A stretch of 64,000 bases of DNA from CAWDPQ01 sp963804245 (GTDB taxonomy: Bacteria > Acidobacteriota > Vicinamibacteria > Vicinamibacterales > 2-12-FULL-66-21). The notes beneath the pieces are model-generated. The model saw only the letters and a program-made list of their open reading frames with translations. It made no database searches and had not been told where the DNA came from. Shown in pieces: positions 41,992 through 52,642 of this stretch; the first letter of the stretch is position 1; every line of letters begins with the position of its first letter. The stretch spans positions 434,001 through 498,000 of the forward strand of contig CAWDPQ010000020.1 of the NCBI GenBank assembly GCA_963804245.1. Direction: 5' to 3'. Position numbers and translations under genes: made by a program.

Positions 41992-42067
41992 TCTTAATGC
42001 TCGCGGGGTCCCACCCCCGCTCGCGCTGCGCTCGGCGACTCTGCGCCTCGCGCGAGCCGCAGGCGCT
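41992..42067. repeat. Copy 4 of the ~75-bp dispersed intergenic repeat (diverged)
   Basis: Head AATGCTCGCGGGGTCCCA, then core 42012-42067 with CTCGGCGACTCTGCGCCTCG and CGAGCCGCAGGCGCT, about 85-90% like copies 1-3. It lies between divergent tyrS and the phosphoesterase gene. Confidence 0.75.
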
Positions 42068-42117
42068 TCACTATACAAAACTGGGGCTCGTGAACGACGC
42101 GCTACCATATCGGGAGC

Positions 42118-42957
42118 ATGAGCGGAAGAACCGCTTCGTCCCGCCTGACCCGCCGCACTCTCCTGCGCGGCCTCGGAGCCGCCGGACTCGGTGCGCTGAC
42201 GGGCGCGATGGCCCACGGATACATGTACGAGCGCCACCACATTCAGGTCACGCGCGAAGACCTCGCGGTAGCGGGCTGGCCCGAAGCGCTCGACGGCTTG
42301 CGGGTGGGGTTTCTGAGCGATCTGCATCGAAGCGGCACCGTGTCCCACCAGACGATTGCCGCGGCCGTCGCCGCGGTCATGGCGGACGCCCCCGAGTTGA
42401 TCATCCTCGGCGGCGATTATGTGACGAACCGGGATCGCCGGTACGTGCAGCCTGCCGCCGATGCGCTCGCCGGCCTGTCAGCCAGCGCCGGCGTCTTTGC
42501 CGTACTCGGCAATCATGACGACGAACGTGACGTCACCGGTGCGCTGACCACGGCAGGGTTTACTGTCCTGCGCGACGCCCGAACGCAAATCGTCATCCGC
42601 GGTGAAACGCTCGATCTCGCCGGTTTGCGCTTCTGGACACGACGCATGTCTGATATCACCCGTGTCCTCCGCGGGGCATCGCCCCATCTGATCCTGCTCG
42701 CTCACACGCCAGCCCGGCTCATAGAAGCGTCAGCGCTCTCGGTGCCGCTGATGCTGAGTGGCCACACCCACGGCGGCCAGATCGTGCTGCCGGGTGTCGG
42801 CGCGTTCGCGGCGCGCGAGTTTCCAGTGGTCAAGGGAAGTGCACGGCGCGACAACACGACGGTGTTCGTGACCCGCGGCGTGGGTACCATTTACGTTCCG
42901 GTGCGCATCAACTGCCCGCCAGAGGTCGCCATCCTCACCATTCGCCCGTCAGCCTGA
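42118..42957 (+). CDS. Tat-exported metallophosphoesterase
   Basis: The ATG at 42118 gives 279 residues. The N-terminus SRLTRRTLLRGLGAAGLGAL is a twin-arginine signal. Metallophosphoesterase motifs appear in order: VGFLSDLHRSG (D-x-H), LIILGGDYVTN (GDxx), FAVLGNHDDERD (GNHD/E), LILLAHTPA and MLSGHTHGGQIVLP (GHxH). It resembles the YaeI/YkuE group, in which some members cleave lipid A or UDP-diacylglucosamine-like or cyclic phosphodiester substrates, with two metals loaded before export. Substrate is unknown. Confidence 0.9.
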   Translation: MSGRTASSRLTRRTLLRGLGAAGLGALTGAMAHGYMYERHHIQVTREDLAVAGWPEALDGLRVGFLSDLHRSGTVSHQTIAAAVAAVMADAPELIILGGDYVTNRDRRYVQPAADALAGLSASAGVFAVLGNHDDERDVTGALTTAGFTVLRDARTQIVIRGETLDLAGLRFWTRRMSDITRVLRGASPHLILLAHTPARLIEASALSVPLMLSGHTHGGQIVLPGVGAFAAREFPVVKGSARRDNTTVFVTRGVGTIYVPVRINCPPEVAILTIRPSA

Positions 42958-42967
42958 TCGGGCCGAT

Positions 42968-43016
42968 TTGACATCAGCCGGACTCAGGCGTAATATTTTT
43001 GAGTACTCAAAAATAT
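42968..43016 (+). promoter_or_regulatory. Sigma-70 promoter overlapping a perfect 24-bp palindromic operator
   Basis: TTGACA (42968-42973), 17 bases, then TAATAT (42991-42996). Starting inside the -10, bases 42993-43016 form a perfect 24-bp palindrome (left half ATATTTTTGAGT, right half its exact complement). The palindrome covers the -10, start site and first transcribed bases. The AT-rich block is conspicuous in 64% or higher GC surroundings. A repressor bound here would block transcription of the methyltransferase gene that starts 22 bases later. No regulator gene is adjacent. Confidence 0.8.
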
Positions 43017-43037
43017 GTTTTTGACCTGGAGGAAGTG

Positions 43038-43691
43038 ATGGCTCGGCGGTTTGCACGGTGGGGCATGGCGGTCACGTTAGTCGGAGGAATCGTTCTGCTG
43101 GTGTCCGGGCAATGGGCCGACCCCTGGCTGTGGGCCTACATCGCCTGCTGGGCAGGCGTTTCCATGTACGCACTCTTGTCGATCGACGACGATCTGGCCA
43201 AAGAGCGATTCTCGCCGCCCGAGGCCGGCGCCGACCGACTCTCGCTGCGCGCCGTCCGCCTGATCGCACTCGCCCACCTGGTTGTGGGAGCGCTCGACGC
43301 GGGCCGCCTGCACTGGTCGAGCGTCGCCGCACCGATTCGAATCGTTGGATTCGCGGGAATGGCTGTCGCCTGCTTGGTGACCTTTCACGCCATGCTCACG
43401 AATCGCTTCTTCTCGCCCGTTGTCAGAATCCAGAAGGATCGCGGCCACCACGTGATCGACAGCGGCCCCTACGGCATCATCCGCCATCCGGGCTATGCCG
43501 GCATGATCCTGATGGCGCCGTTTAGTGGGCTGGCCCTCGGATCGTGGATCAGCGTGGCGATCGCCCTTGTGTACTCGGGTTTGATCTTGCGTCGCGTAAT
43601 GTTCGAGGACGCTTTCCTGCGGGGCAATCTCGACGGCTACGACGCCTACGCGTCCCGCGTCCGTTATCGACTGATCCCCGGCGTGTTCTGA
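43038..43691 (+). CDS. Isoprenylcysteine carboxyl methyltransferase-family (ICMT/PEMT-like) membrane protein
   Basis: ATG 43038 follows GGAGG (43029-43033); an in-frame TTG at 42999 lies within the operator and is rejected. The 217-residue protein has about six helices and the C-terminal SAM-binding signature GPYGIIRHPGYAGMILM, followed by EDAFLRGNLDGYDAYASRVR, as in ICMT/NnrU/PEMT-type methyltransferases. Bacterial members methylate small lipophilic or phospholipid substrates; substrate here is unknown. It is under the palindromic promoter just upstream, so it is probably induced by a ligand. Its end overlaps the convergent purN end by 28 bases. Confidence 0.85.
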   Translation: MARRFARWGMAVTLVGGIVLLVSGQWADPWLWAYIACWAGVSMYALLSIDDDLAKERFSPPEAGADRLSLRAVRLIALAHLVVGALDAGRLHWSSVAAPIRIVGFAGMAVACLVTFHAMLTNRFFSPVVRIQKDRGHHVIDSGPYGIIRHPGYAGMILMAPFSGLALGSWISVAIALVYSGLILRRVMFEDAFLRGNLDGYDAYASRVRYRLIPGVF

Positions 43692-44338
43692 GCGACGAAG
43701 CGGCGGCCGTCCAATCGCCAGCGTCCGTCGAGGATGATCTGGGCGGCCTGCGGATACGCGCGGTGCTCCTCGACCAGGACACGCGCCGACAGCGTCTCCA
43801 CCGTGTCATCGTCGTGCACCACCACCGGTCGCTGGAGCACGATGGGACCGCCGTCGAGCTCACTCGTGACGAGGTGAACGGTTGCACCGGTGATCTTGAC
43901 GCCGCGTTCGAGCGCCTGACGTTGAGCGTCGACACCTGGAAACGACGGCAGCAAGGATGGGTGCACGTTGAGTATGGCGTTGGGAAACGCTTCGAGCAAC
44001 GGTGCACCAACGAGGCGCATGAATCCCGCCAGGCAGACCAGTTTGACGTGCCGGGCCCGCAGCTCTTGCGCGACCTGCCGATCGTAAGCATCGCGCGACG
44101 GCGCGGCCCGGTGATCGAGCACCAGCGTTTCGATGCCGGCATCGGCGGCGCGCGCAAGCCCCGCAGCACCCGCCTTGTTGGAGATTACGACCGCAATGCG
44201 CGCCCGAAGACGCCCGTCACCCACGGCGTCGATGAGCGCTTGAAGGTTGCTGCCACGCCCTGAGATCAGTACGCCGATCCCAGGGCGTGCGCTCTCGTCA
44301 GGCGACGTAGTGCACCCCCGACCCTCCCGACCGAACAT
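43664..44338 (-). CDS. purN: Phosphoribosylglycinamide formyltransferase
   Basis: This GAR transformylase uses 10-formyl-THF to convert GAR to FGAR. Motifs: IGVLISGRGSNLQALIDAV, VVISNKAGAAGLARA, LVCLAGFMRLVGAPLLEAFP and the catalytic ILNVHPSLLPSFPGVDAQRQ (Asn, His), then TGATVHLVTSELDGGPIVLQ (Asp). The ATG at 44338 overlaps the end of purM by 41 bases; about 15 residues precede the conserved core. It is the last gene of the purine cluster in this window. Confidence 0.96.
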   Translation of the reverse strand: MFGREGRGCTTSPDESARPGIGVLISGRGSNLQALIDAVGDGRLRARIAVVISNKAGAAGLARAADAGIETLVLDHRAAPSRDAYDRQVAQELRARHVKLVCLAGFMRLVGAPLLEAFPNAILNVHPSLLPSFPGVDAQRQALERGVKITGATVHLVTSELDGGPIVLQRPVVVHDDDTVETLSARVLVEEHRAYPQAAQIILDGRWRLDGRRFVAQNTPGISR

Positions 44339-45329
44339 CGCCGATCGCCTTTGGTTTTTCACCAGCCGCGGTGAGGGCAGACAGCACCGCTGCTTCGTCC
44401 GCCGGCGAACAGACCAGAATCAGTCCGATTCCCATGTTGAAAGTACGAAACATGTCCTCCACCGGCACTCCCCCCAGCTGCTGGAGCCACGAGAAGACCG
44501 GCGGCACTTCCCAGACCCTTCTGTCGACGACGGGATGCAGACCGTCGGGAATGATGCGAGGCAGGTTGTCGGTGATGCCGCCACCAGTGATGTGCGCCAT
44601 GCCCTTCACGGCACCGACGTGCGAGTCCAGCAGCGACCCGATCGGTCGCAGATACGAACGATGGGGAATCAGCAGTGCCTCTCCGACCGACGATCCCAAT
44701 TCGGGGACGTGCGTCTCCAGTTTCATTGCCGCCATGTCGAAGACGATGCGCCGGGCGAGTGAATAGCCGTTCGTGTGCAATCCCGATGACGACAGGCCGA
44801 TGAGGCGGTCGCCGGCTCGAATCGACCGGCCATCGATCAGGCGTGTGCGTGCGACGGCGCCGACGATGAATCCAGCGACGTCGTATTCGCCATCGGCGTA
44901 GAACCCCGGCATCTCCGCCGTTTCGCCGCCGAGAAGCGCGCAGCCGTTCTCCCGGCACGCGCGCGCCAGGCCGTCCACGATCTGGACGGCGACGTCAGGC
45001 TCGAGCCGTCCGGTTGCCAGGTAGTCGAGGAAGAAAAGCGGGCGAGCCGCCTGAACCAGGATGTCGTTGACGCAGTGGTTGACGAGATCGACACCTATCG
45101 TGTTGTGGATCCCGGCCATGAATGCGAGGCGCAGCTTGGTACCGACACCATCCGCACTCGCGACGAGAATGGGGTCGGCGATGCCGACCTTGTCGAGAGC
45201 GAACAAGCCGCTGAACGAGCCGATGTCCGAGAGCACGGCCGGGTTGTACGTCCGTTGCGCCAGCGTCCGGATCCGCCGAACGACTTCGTTGCCTGCATCG
45301 ACGTCGACGCCGGACTGCTTGTAATCCAT
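44298..45329 (-). CDS. purM: Phosphoribosylformylglycinamidine cyclo-ligase (AIR synthetase)
   Basis: ATG 45329 (MDYKQSGVDVDAGNEVVRRI) is the family start; the open frame extends further but overlaps the upstream gene. The 343-residue enzyme has ASADGVGTKLRLAFMAG (ATP/Mg), GVDLVNHCVNDILVQAARPL, ALLGGETAEMPGFYADGEYD, IGLSSSGLHTNGYSLARR and HITGGGITDNLPRIIPDG. It closes FGAM to AIR using ATP. Two bases separate it from the HEAT-repeat gene. Confidence 0.97.
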   Translation of the reverse strand: MDYKQSGVDVDAGNEVVRRIRTLAQRTYNPAVLSDIGSFSGLFALDKVGIADPILVASADGVGTKLRLAFMAGIHNTIGVDLVNHCVNDILVQAARPLFFLDYLATGRLEPDVAVQIVDGLARACRENGCALLGGETAEMPGFYADGEYDVAGFIVGAVARTRLIDGRSIRAGDRLIGLSSSGLHTNGYSLARRIVFDMAAMKLETHVPELGSSVGEALLIPHRSYLRPIGSLLDSHVGAVKGMAHITGGGITDNLPRIIPDGLHPVVDRRVWEVPPVFSWLQQLGGVPVEDMFRTFNMGIGLILVCSPADEAAVLSALTAAGEKPKAIGDVRSGGSGVHYVA

Positions 45330-45331
45330 CC

Positions 45332-46525
45332 TCAGAACTCGAGCCGGCGGATGAGGGACTCGGCAACGCGACGGGTTGGCGAGTCTTTCGCCGACTGCCA
45401 ATAGGTGCGGCGGACCAGGGCGAAGAAACGCTCCTCTTCGAAGTCCTCCTCCAGCATGTCGAAGGATTCGCGCAGGAGCTCGACCGGGCCGTCAGGCTCA
45501 GCCTGCGCTTCGAGCACGTTCAGCAGCAGCGACGTGTTGCGCAGGGCGACCATGCCCAGCGCGAGCGCCATGGCGGCGCGCTCCGGGTCGCGCGACGGCA
45601 CGCCCCGCTCGATCAGCAGCTGCGCCGATTCCTTGTTGCCGGCGACCGCCAGCGCCGCCAGGCCTCCGGCCGCGGAGCGCAGCAGCGGTTGAAACCCGGC
45701 ATGGGAGGTCGCAAATTTGAGCGTTTCCGCAATGTAGTTCTGGTGAGAGGAGCAGTTGCTGCCGAGCAGGCAGATGGCCGCCGCGATCGACGGCTGAAGC
45801 GTCCTCGGCGCGGTGCGCTGCAGCGCCGCCAGTGTCTCGATGCCCCGCTTGTCACCGAGCTTCCCGATTGCCAGGACGGCGTCATCCTGAAGAGGTCCCT
45901 CGAGCTTGGCGACGTCGGTAATTGGCTTCAACGCGTAAGAACACTTGTAGTCGCCGAGCGCCTCGATGACGGCCGCGCGGAAGATGTCCTGCCCCTTCAT
46001 GACCAGCCCGCTCATGACGTCGCGGGCCTTGGGATCCGTGGTGTAGACGGCCAGTGCTCGCGTCAACGCCGGTCGCACGAACTCGGATTCCTCGCGGTCG
46101 AGCGCCTGCAGCAGGCGCGGCACCATCGCCGGCTCCGGGTTGTGTTCGAGCCACGAGTAGGCGACCGCGCGCAGCCGGTCGTTGCGATCGCCGATCGACT
46201 TCAGGACGATGTCGCGAGTGCGGGGATCATTGAAACCCGACAGGATGACCAGCGCGCGAAACCGAACGTACTGGTCGCTGTGTGACGACACCGCTCGCAC
46301 AAGCGCCGGCACGGCGGTTGCGGCAGGCGCACGGCGCACGGTGCGAGCGGCCGCCGTTCGAACAGGAAACTCGAGCGAACCGAGCGTATCTATGGCGGTA
46401 CGGACCTGATCCGCCGTGACCACGTCGGCCGCTACCTGCGCGATGGCGTGGTTGCTCGAGGACAGGGACGGCAGGGCGATCAGGACCGCCACGCAAGCCA
46501 GCGACGTCGCAACCCGGACGGGCAT
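45332..46525 (-). CDS. Exported HEAT-repeat protein inside the purine operon
   Basis: This 397-residue protein has a signal peptide (VATSLACVAVLIALPSLSSS, cleavage near AIAQ) and then tandem HEAT-like helical pairs: TAVPALVRAVSSHSDQYVRF, RALVILSGFNDPRTRDIVLK, RAVAYSWLEHNPEPAMVPRL, AAVIEALGDYKCSYALKPIT, DDAVLAIGKLGDKRGIETLA. No catalytic motif is seen. Two Cys (ICLLGSNC) may form a disulfide. It lies four bases after purF and two bases before purM, all on one strand, so it is co-transcribed with purine genes although it should be periplasmic. Function unknown; a scaffold role is inference. Confidence 0.8.
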   Translation of the reverse strand: MPVRVATSLACVAVLIALPSLSSSNHAIAQVAADVVTADQVRTAIDTLGSLEFPVRTAAARTVRRAPAATAVPALVRAVSSHSDQYVRFRALVILSGFNDPRTRDIVLKSIGDRNDRLRAVAYSWLEHNPEPAMVPRLLQALDREESEFVRPALTRALAVYTTDPKARDVMSGLVMKGQDIFRAAVIEALGDYKCSYALKPITDVAKLEGPLQDDAVLAIGKLGDKRGIETLAALQRTAPRTLQPSIAAAICLLGSNCSSHQNYIAETLKFATSHAGFQPLLRSAAGGLAALAVAGNKESAQLLIERGVPSRDPERAAMALALGMVALRNTSLLLNVLEAQAEPDGPVELLRESFDMLEEDFEEERFFALVRRTYWQSAKDSPTRRVAESLIRRLEF

Positions 46526-46529
46526 GAGG

Positions 46530-47933
46530 CTATTCGACCGCCTTCAACGCGAGCTGGAGATAGGCATGCTCGTCGCGCGGGAAGGCCACGGGATAAACAC
46601 CCGTATAACACGATGTGCAGTAGTCCTGCTGTTGCGAGCCGACGGCGCTGCGGAGACCTTCCAGGCTCAGGTAGGAGAGGCTGTCCGCCTCCACATACTT
46701 GCGAATCTCCTCGTGCGTGTGGGTGGCGGCGATCAGCTCCGACTTACTCGGCGTGTCCACGCCGTAGAAACAGGGCGAAATCGTTGGCGGGCAGCTGATC
46801 CGCAGGTGAACCTCGCGTGCTCCCGCCGCCTTGACCATACGCACGATCTTGCGGCTGGTCGTCCCGCGCACGATAGAGTCATCGAGCAACACGACGCGTC
46901 GCCCTTCGAGGATGCTGCGAACCGGATTCAGCTTGACCCTCACGCTGAAATGCCGGATCGATTGCTGCGGCTGAATGAATGTACGGCCGACATAGTGATT
47001 CCTGATGAGCCCCATCCGCAACGGCAAATCGGCCTCTTCCGCGAAGCCGACCGCGGCGCAGACACCCGAGTCAGGAATAGGCACCACGACGTCGGCAGAG
47101 ACGGAAGATTCGCGCGCGAGGATGCGCCCGAGCTCGGTTCGTACCTCGTTGACGCTGCGCCCGAACACGTAGCTGTCCGGCCGCGCGAAGTACACGTGCT
47201 CGAAGATGCACTGCGAGAGTGACGACTTGGGAAACAGACGGAGCGAGCGGAGACCACCATCGCTGATGATGAGAAGCTCACCCGGTTCGATGTCGCGGAC
47301 GTAAGTGGCCCCGATCAGATCGAGCGCGCAGGTCTCGGAGCACACGATCCAGGCGTCACCCAGCTGGCCGAGGGCAAGCGGCCGGAAGCCGTGCGGATCG
47401 CGCGCCGCGATGAGCCGGTTCTTCGTCAGGAGGGCGAGGGAAAATGCGCCGCTCAGTTGCGCGATCGATTCGACGAGCGCCTCCTCGACCGACGGCGCCC
47501 TGGATCGGGCGTAAAGATGCAGGACTACTTCGGTGTCGCTGCTGGTCTGAAAAATCGAGCCCGCTCGCACGAGCGCGTCGCGCAGCTCGCCGGCGTTGAC
47601 CAGGTTACCGTTGTGGGCGACGGCGATTTGACCGTGAGCGCAGTCGATGAGAAACGGTTGCGCGTTCTCAATCTTGCTCTCGCCGGCGGTCGAGTAGCGG
47701 GTGTGCCCGATCGCCAGATGTCCGGGCAGCTTCTCGAGGGCCTGTTCGTCGAAAGCGTCCGCCACCTGCCCCATCGCCCGCGACACGCGCATCCGCGCGC
47801 CGTCTGCCGCGACGATGCCCGCGCTCTCCTGGCCTCGGTGCTGAAGGGCGTATAGACCGAGATACGTGAGGTTGGCGGCCTCGGGATGCCCGAAGATTCC
47901 GAAAACACCGCACTCGTCTTTGAATTTGTCCAT
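46530..47933 (-). CDS. purF: Amidophosphoribosyltransferase
   Basis: This 467-residue enzyme commits PRPP and glutamine to phosphoribosylamine. The N-terminal Ntn glutaminase begins MDKFKDECGVFGIFG; Cys8 becomes the nucleophile after propeptide removal. IGHTRYSTAGESKIENAQPF and VAHNGNLVNAGEL follow. The PRTase site is RRVVLLDDSIVRGTTSRKIV. Cys in SQCIFEHVYF, SCPPTISPCFYG and DYCTSCYTG correspond to the [4Fe-4S] ligands of the B. subtilis type. No frameshift. It is 30 bases downstream of purL. Confidence 0.98.
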   Translation of the reverse strand: MDKFKDECGVFGIFGHPEAANLTYLGLYALQHRGQESAGIVAADGARMRVSRAMGQVADAFDEQALEKLPGHLAIGHTRYSTAGESKIENAQPFLIDCAHGQIAVAHNGNLVNAGELRDALVRAGSIFQTSSDTEVVLHLYARSRAPSVEEALVESIAQLSGAFSLALLTKNRLIAARDPHGFRPLALGQLGDAWIVCSETCALDLIGATYVRDIEPGELLIISDGGLRSLRLFPKSSLSQCIFEHVYFARPDSYVFGRSVNEVRTELGRILARESSVSADVVVPIPDSGVCAAVGFAEEADLPLRMGLIRNHYVGRTFIQPQQSIRHFSVRVKLNPVRSILEGRRVVLLDDSIVRGTTSRKIVRMVKAAGAREVHLRISCPPTISPCFYGVDTPSKSELIAATHTHEEIRKYVEADSLSYLSLEGLRSAVGSQQQDYCTSCYTGVYPVAFPRDEHAYLQLALKAVE

Positions 47934-47963
47934 AGGGTCGCTCGCGCTTTCGGCGCTCGCTGG

Positions 47964-50237
<2,274 letters not shown>

Positions 50238-50246
50238 GAAAAAGAG

Positions 50247-50960
50247 CTAAGCGGTCCGCAAAGAACCGTGTTCTGCCAGCGCCGTCACGACCGACTCGAA
50301 CATGATCAGACCATCCGCGCTGCCGAGCACGGACTCGCAGGCCCGCTCCGGATGCGGCATCAACCCGACCACGTTCCGCGTGTCGTTGCAGATGCCGGCA
50401 ATGTTGCGTGCGGCGCCATTGGGATTCGCATCATCGGTGACCGAGCCCCGGACATCGCAGTATCGGAAGACCACTCGACCGGATGCTTCAAGGTCGTTGA
50501 GGATCTCCGGCTCGGCGAAGTAGTTGCCCTCGCCGTGAGCGATCGGGATGCGAAGCACCTGACCCTTCGTCGCGCGCAACGTAAACGGCGTGTCCGTCTG
50601 CTCGACACGAACGTGCACATGCTCGCAATGGAATTTCAGATCTCGGTTTCTGAGCATGGCACCGGGCAGCATCCCGGCTTCGAGAAGAATCTGGAAACCG
50701 TTACAGATGCCGAGGACCGGCCCACCCTTGCGCGCAAAGTCCACGACAGCGTTCATCACTGGAGAAAATCGCGCGATGGCGCCGGTGCGCAGGTAGTCGC
50801 CGTGGGAGAAGCCGCCCGGTAGGATGGCGACGTCGGCCCCCTTGAGGCTCGTCTCTTTGTGCCAGACGAATTCCGCATCCTGCTTCAGGACGTGTTTGGC
50901 CGCGTGATACGCATCGTGATCGCAGTTCGAACCAGGAAAGACGACGATGGCGAATTTCAT
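50247..50960 (-). CDS. purQ: Phosphoribosylformylglycinamidine synthase I (glutaminase subunit)
   Basis: The 237-residue class I glutaminase has KFAIVVFPGSNCDHDAYHAA, ADVAILPGGFSHGDYLRTGA, the nucleophile VLGICNGFQILLEAGMLPGA (Cys) and the His/Glu pair GLMPHPERACESV. It supplies ammonia to PurL. It starts at ATG 50960 and ends nine bases before purL. Confidence 0.98.
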   Translation of the reverse strand: MKFAIVVFPGSNCDHDAYHAAKHVLKQDAEFVWHKETSLKGADVAILPGGFSHGDYLRTGAIARFSPVMNAVVDFARKGGPVLGICNGFQILLEAGMLPGAMLRNRDLKFHCEHVHVRVEQTDTPFTLRATKGQVLRIPIAHGEGNYFAEPEILNDLEASGRVVFRYCDVRGSVTDDANPNGAARNIAGICNDTRNVVGLMPHPERACESVLGSADGLIMFESVVTALAEHGSLRTA

Positions 50961-50961
50961 A

Positions 50962-50995
50962 TCAGGATCCAGCTACCAGCCGCGAGCTTCCAGCA
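50962..50995. repeat. AGCTGGAAGCTGG-type repeat (inverted copy)
   Basis: The plus strand CAGCTACCAGCCGCGAGCTTCCAGC is, in inverse sense, the same words seen at 24719-24781. It sits in the 56 bases between purS and purQ. Confidence 0.55.
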
Positions 50996-51016
50996 CGCCC
51001 ACCCTAAACGGCGGGC

Positions 51017-51256
51017 CTACACGATCTCTATCCGATAACTCTCAATCACCGGATTCGCCAGCAACTTATCAGCGACCTCCGCCGCAAGCGTCTTCGCCTG
51101 CTCGGCCGACCGCGAATCCAGTTCCAGCTCGAAATACTTCCCCTGCCGGACATCGCCAATACCGGTGTACCCCATCGAATGGAGCGCGTCGGCGATCGTG
51201 TGCCCCTGCGGGTCGAAAACCGAGGGTTTCAACGTGACGAAGACTCTGGCTTTCAT
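51017..51256 (-). CDS. purS: Phosphoribosylformylglycinamidine synthase subunit PurS
   Basis: ATG 51256 (MKARVFVTLKPSVFDPQGHT) is the family start; 12 further residues of open frame are excluded. The 79-residue protein has ALHSMGYTGIGDVRQGKYFE and ends NPVIESYRIEIV, the usual PurS ferredoxin-like fold. It bridges PurL and PurQ. Its presence agrees with the small PurL. Confidence 0.96.
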   Translation of the reverse strand: MKARVFVTLKPSVFDPQGHTIADALHSMGYTGIGDVRQGKYFELELDSRSAEQAKTLAAEVADKLLANPVIESYRIEIV

Positions 51257-51268
51257 CGGCCTCACGAT

Positions 51269-51330
51269 CTTCCGCCTGAAGGCGGAAGCCACGGATCCGG
51301 TTCGTGGCTTCCGGCTTTAGCCGGAAGAAA
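51269..51330. repeat. CCGCCTGAAGGCGGAAGCCACGG-type hairpin repeat
   Basis: Two linked palindromes: TTCCGCCTGAAGGCGGAA and TTCCGGCTTTAGCCGGAA, joined by GCCACGGATCCGGTTCGTGG. A partial copy lies in the rRNA leader at 35289-35316. It fills the purB-purS gap and would form strong RNA hairpins within the operon transcript. Confidence 0.7.
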
Positions 51331-51331
51331 A

Positions 51332-52642
51332 TCAAACGCTCACAGCCACCGACCGGAACACGCGATCGAAGATCGCGTCGACGTTTCGCAGCTGCTCGGT
51401 CAAATCGAAGGCCCGATGCACATCGTCGGCAGACAGCACCCGCATCAGGTCGACGTCGGCCAGCAGCAGGCTCTTGAAATCACGCTGCTCCTGAAAAGCG
51501 CGCATGGCGTTGCGCTGCACCCACTCGTAGGCCTGCTCTCGGGATACTCCACGCCGTGCGAGCTCGAGGAGGACCGTGCCGGAGAACACGACGCCGCGCG
51601 AACGTTCGAGGTTCTCGAGCATACGCTCGGGATAGACGACCATGCCACGCACGATCCGCGTGAAACGGCGAAGCATGTGGTCGAGCGTGATGAAACTGTC
51701 GGGAATGATGACGCGCTCGACCGAGGAGTGTGAGATGTCACGCTCGTGCCAGAGGGCGATGTTCTCGAGCGCGGCATGGGCATTGCCGCGGAGCAAGCGG
51801 GCAAGGCCGGTGATCTGTTCGCAGCCGATCGGATTCCGCTTGTGCGGCATCGCCGACGAGCCTTTCTGCCCCTTGCCGAACGGCTCTTCGACCTCGCCGA
51901 TTTCTGTCTTTTGAAGCCCACGGATTTCGAGCGCGAATTTTTCCAGGGATGCGCCGGTAATCGCGACCGCCGACAGCAACTCGGCGTGGCGGTCGCGTTG
52001 AATGACCTGAGACGCAACCGGGGCCGGCTGCAGCCCGAGGCGAGCGCAGACACGGGCTTCGATGGCGGGATCGAGGTGCGCGAACGTCCCGACCGCCCCG
52101 GAAAGCTTGCCGACGCAGATGACATCACGTGCCCGAAGTATCCGATCGAGATCGCGCTGCAGCTCCGCGTACCACACGGCGAGCTTCACACCGAAGGTCA
52201 TGGGCTCGGCGTGCACGCCGTGCGTGCGTCCGATCATCGGCGTGTGGCGGTGCTCGTCGGCGCGCGCGCGAACCGCGTCCATCAGACCGGCGATGTCCTT
52301 GACGATCAGATCGCAGGCGTCCCGCATCTGGATCGCCTGTGCCGTGTCGATCACATCGGAGGACGTCAATCCAAAATGAAGCCACCGCGCCGAGGCACCG
52401 ACGCGCTCGGCGACGGCCGTCGTGAATGCAATGACGTCGTGCTGCGTGGTCTGCTCGATCTCTTCGATACGGGCGATGTCGAAGGACGCGCGGGCGCGCA
52501 GGTCACGCGCCGCTTCGGAGGGAATGATGTCATCCTCGGCCATCGCCTCCGCCGCTGCGAGCTCAACCTGCAGCCAGGTCTCGTACCGGCGCTGATCGGT
52601 CCAGATCGCGCCCATTTCCGGTGAGGTGTAACGTTTGATCAT
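51332..52642 (-). CDS. purB: Adenylosuccinate lyase
   Basis: The 436-residue fumarase-superfamily lyase releases fumarate from SAICAR and adenylosuccinate. Signatures: RYTSPEMGAIWTDQRRYETW, TQHDVIAFTTAVAERVG, HFGLTSSDVIDTAQAIQMRD, MIGRTHGVHAEPMTFGVKLA (catalytic His) and the flexible loop GSSAMPHKRNPIGCEQITGL (catalytic Ser). It overlaps the M16 peptidase end by four bases. Confidence 0.98.
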   Translation of the reverse strand: MIKRYTSPEMGAIWTDQRRYETWLQVELAAAEAMAEDDIIPSEAARDLRARASFDIARIEEIEQTTQHDVIAFTTAVAERVGASARWLHFGLTSSDVIDTAQAIQMRDACDLIVKDIAGLMDAVRARADEHRHTPMIGRTHGVHAEPMTFGVKLAVWYAELQRDLDRILRARDVICVGKLSGAVGTFAHLDPAIEARVCARLGLQPAPVASQVIQRDRHAELLSAVAITGASLEKFALEIRGLQKTEIGEVEEPFGKGQKGSSAMPHKRNPIGCEQITGLARLLRGNAHAALENIALWHERDISHSSVERVIIPDSFITLDHMLRRFTRIVRGMVVYPERMLENLERSRGVVFSGTVLLELARRGVSREQAYEWVQRNAMRAFQEQRDFKSLLLADVDLMRVLSADDVHRAFDLTEQLRNVDAIFDRVFRSVAVSV

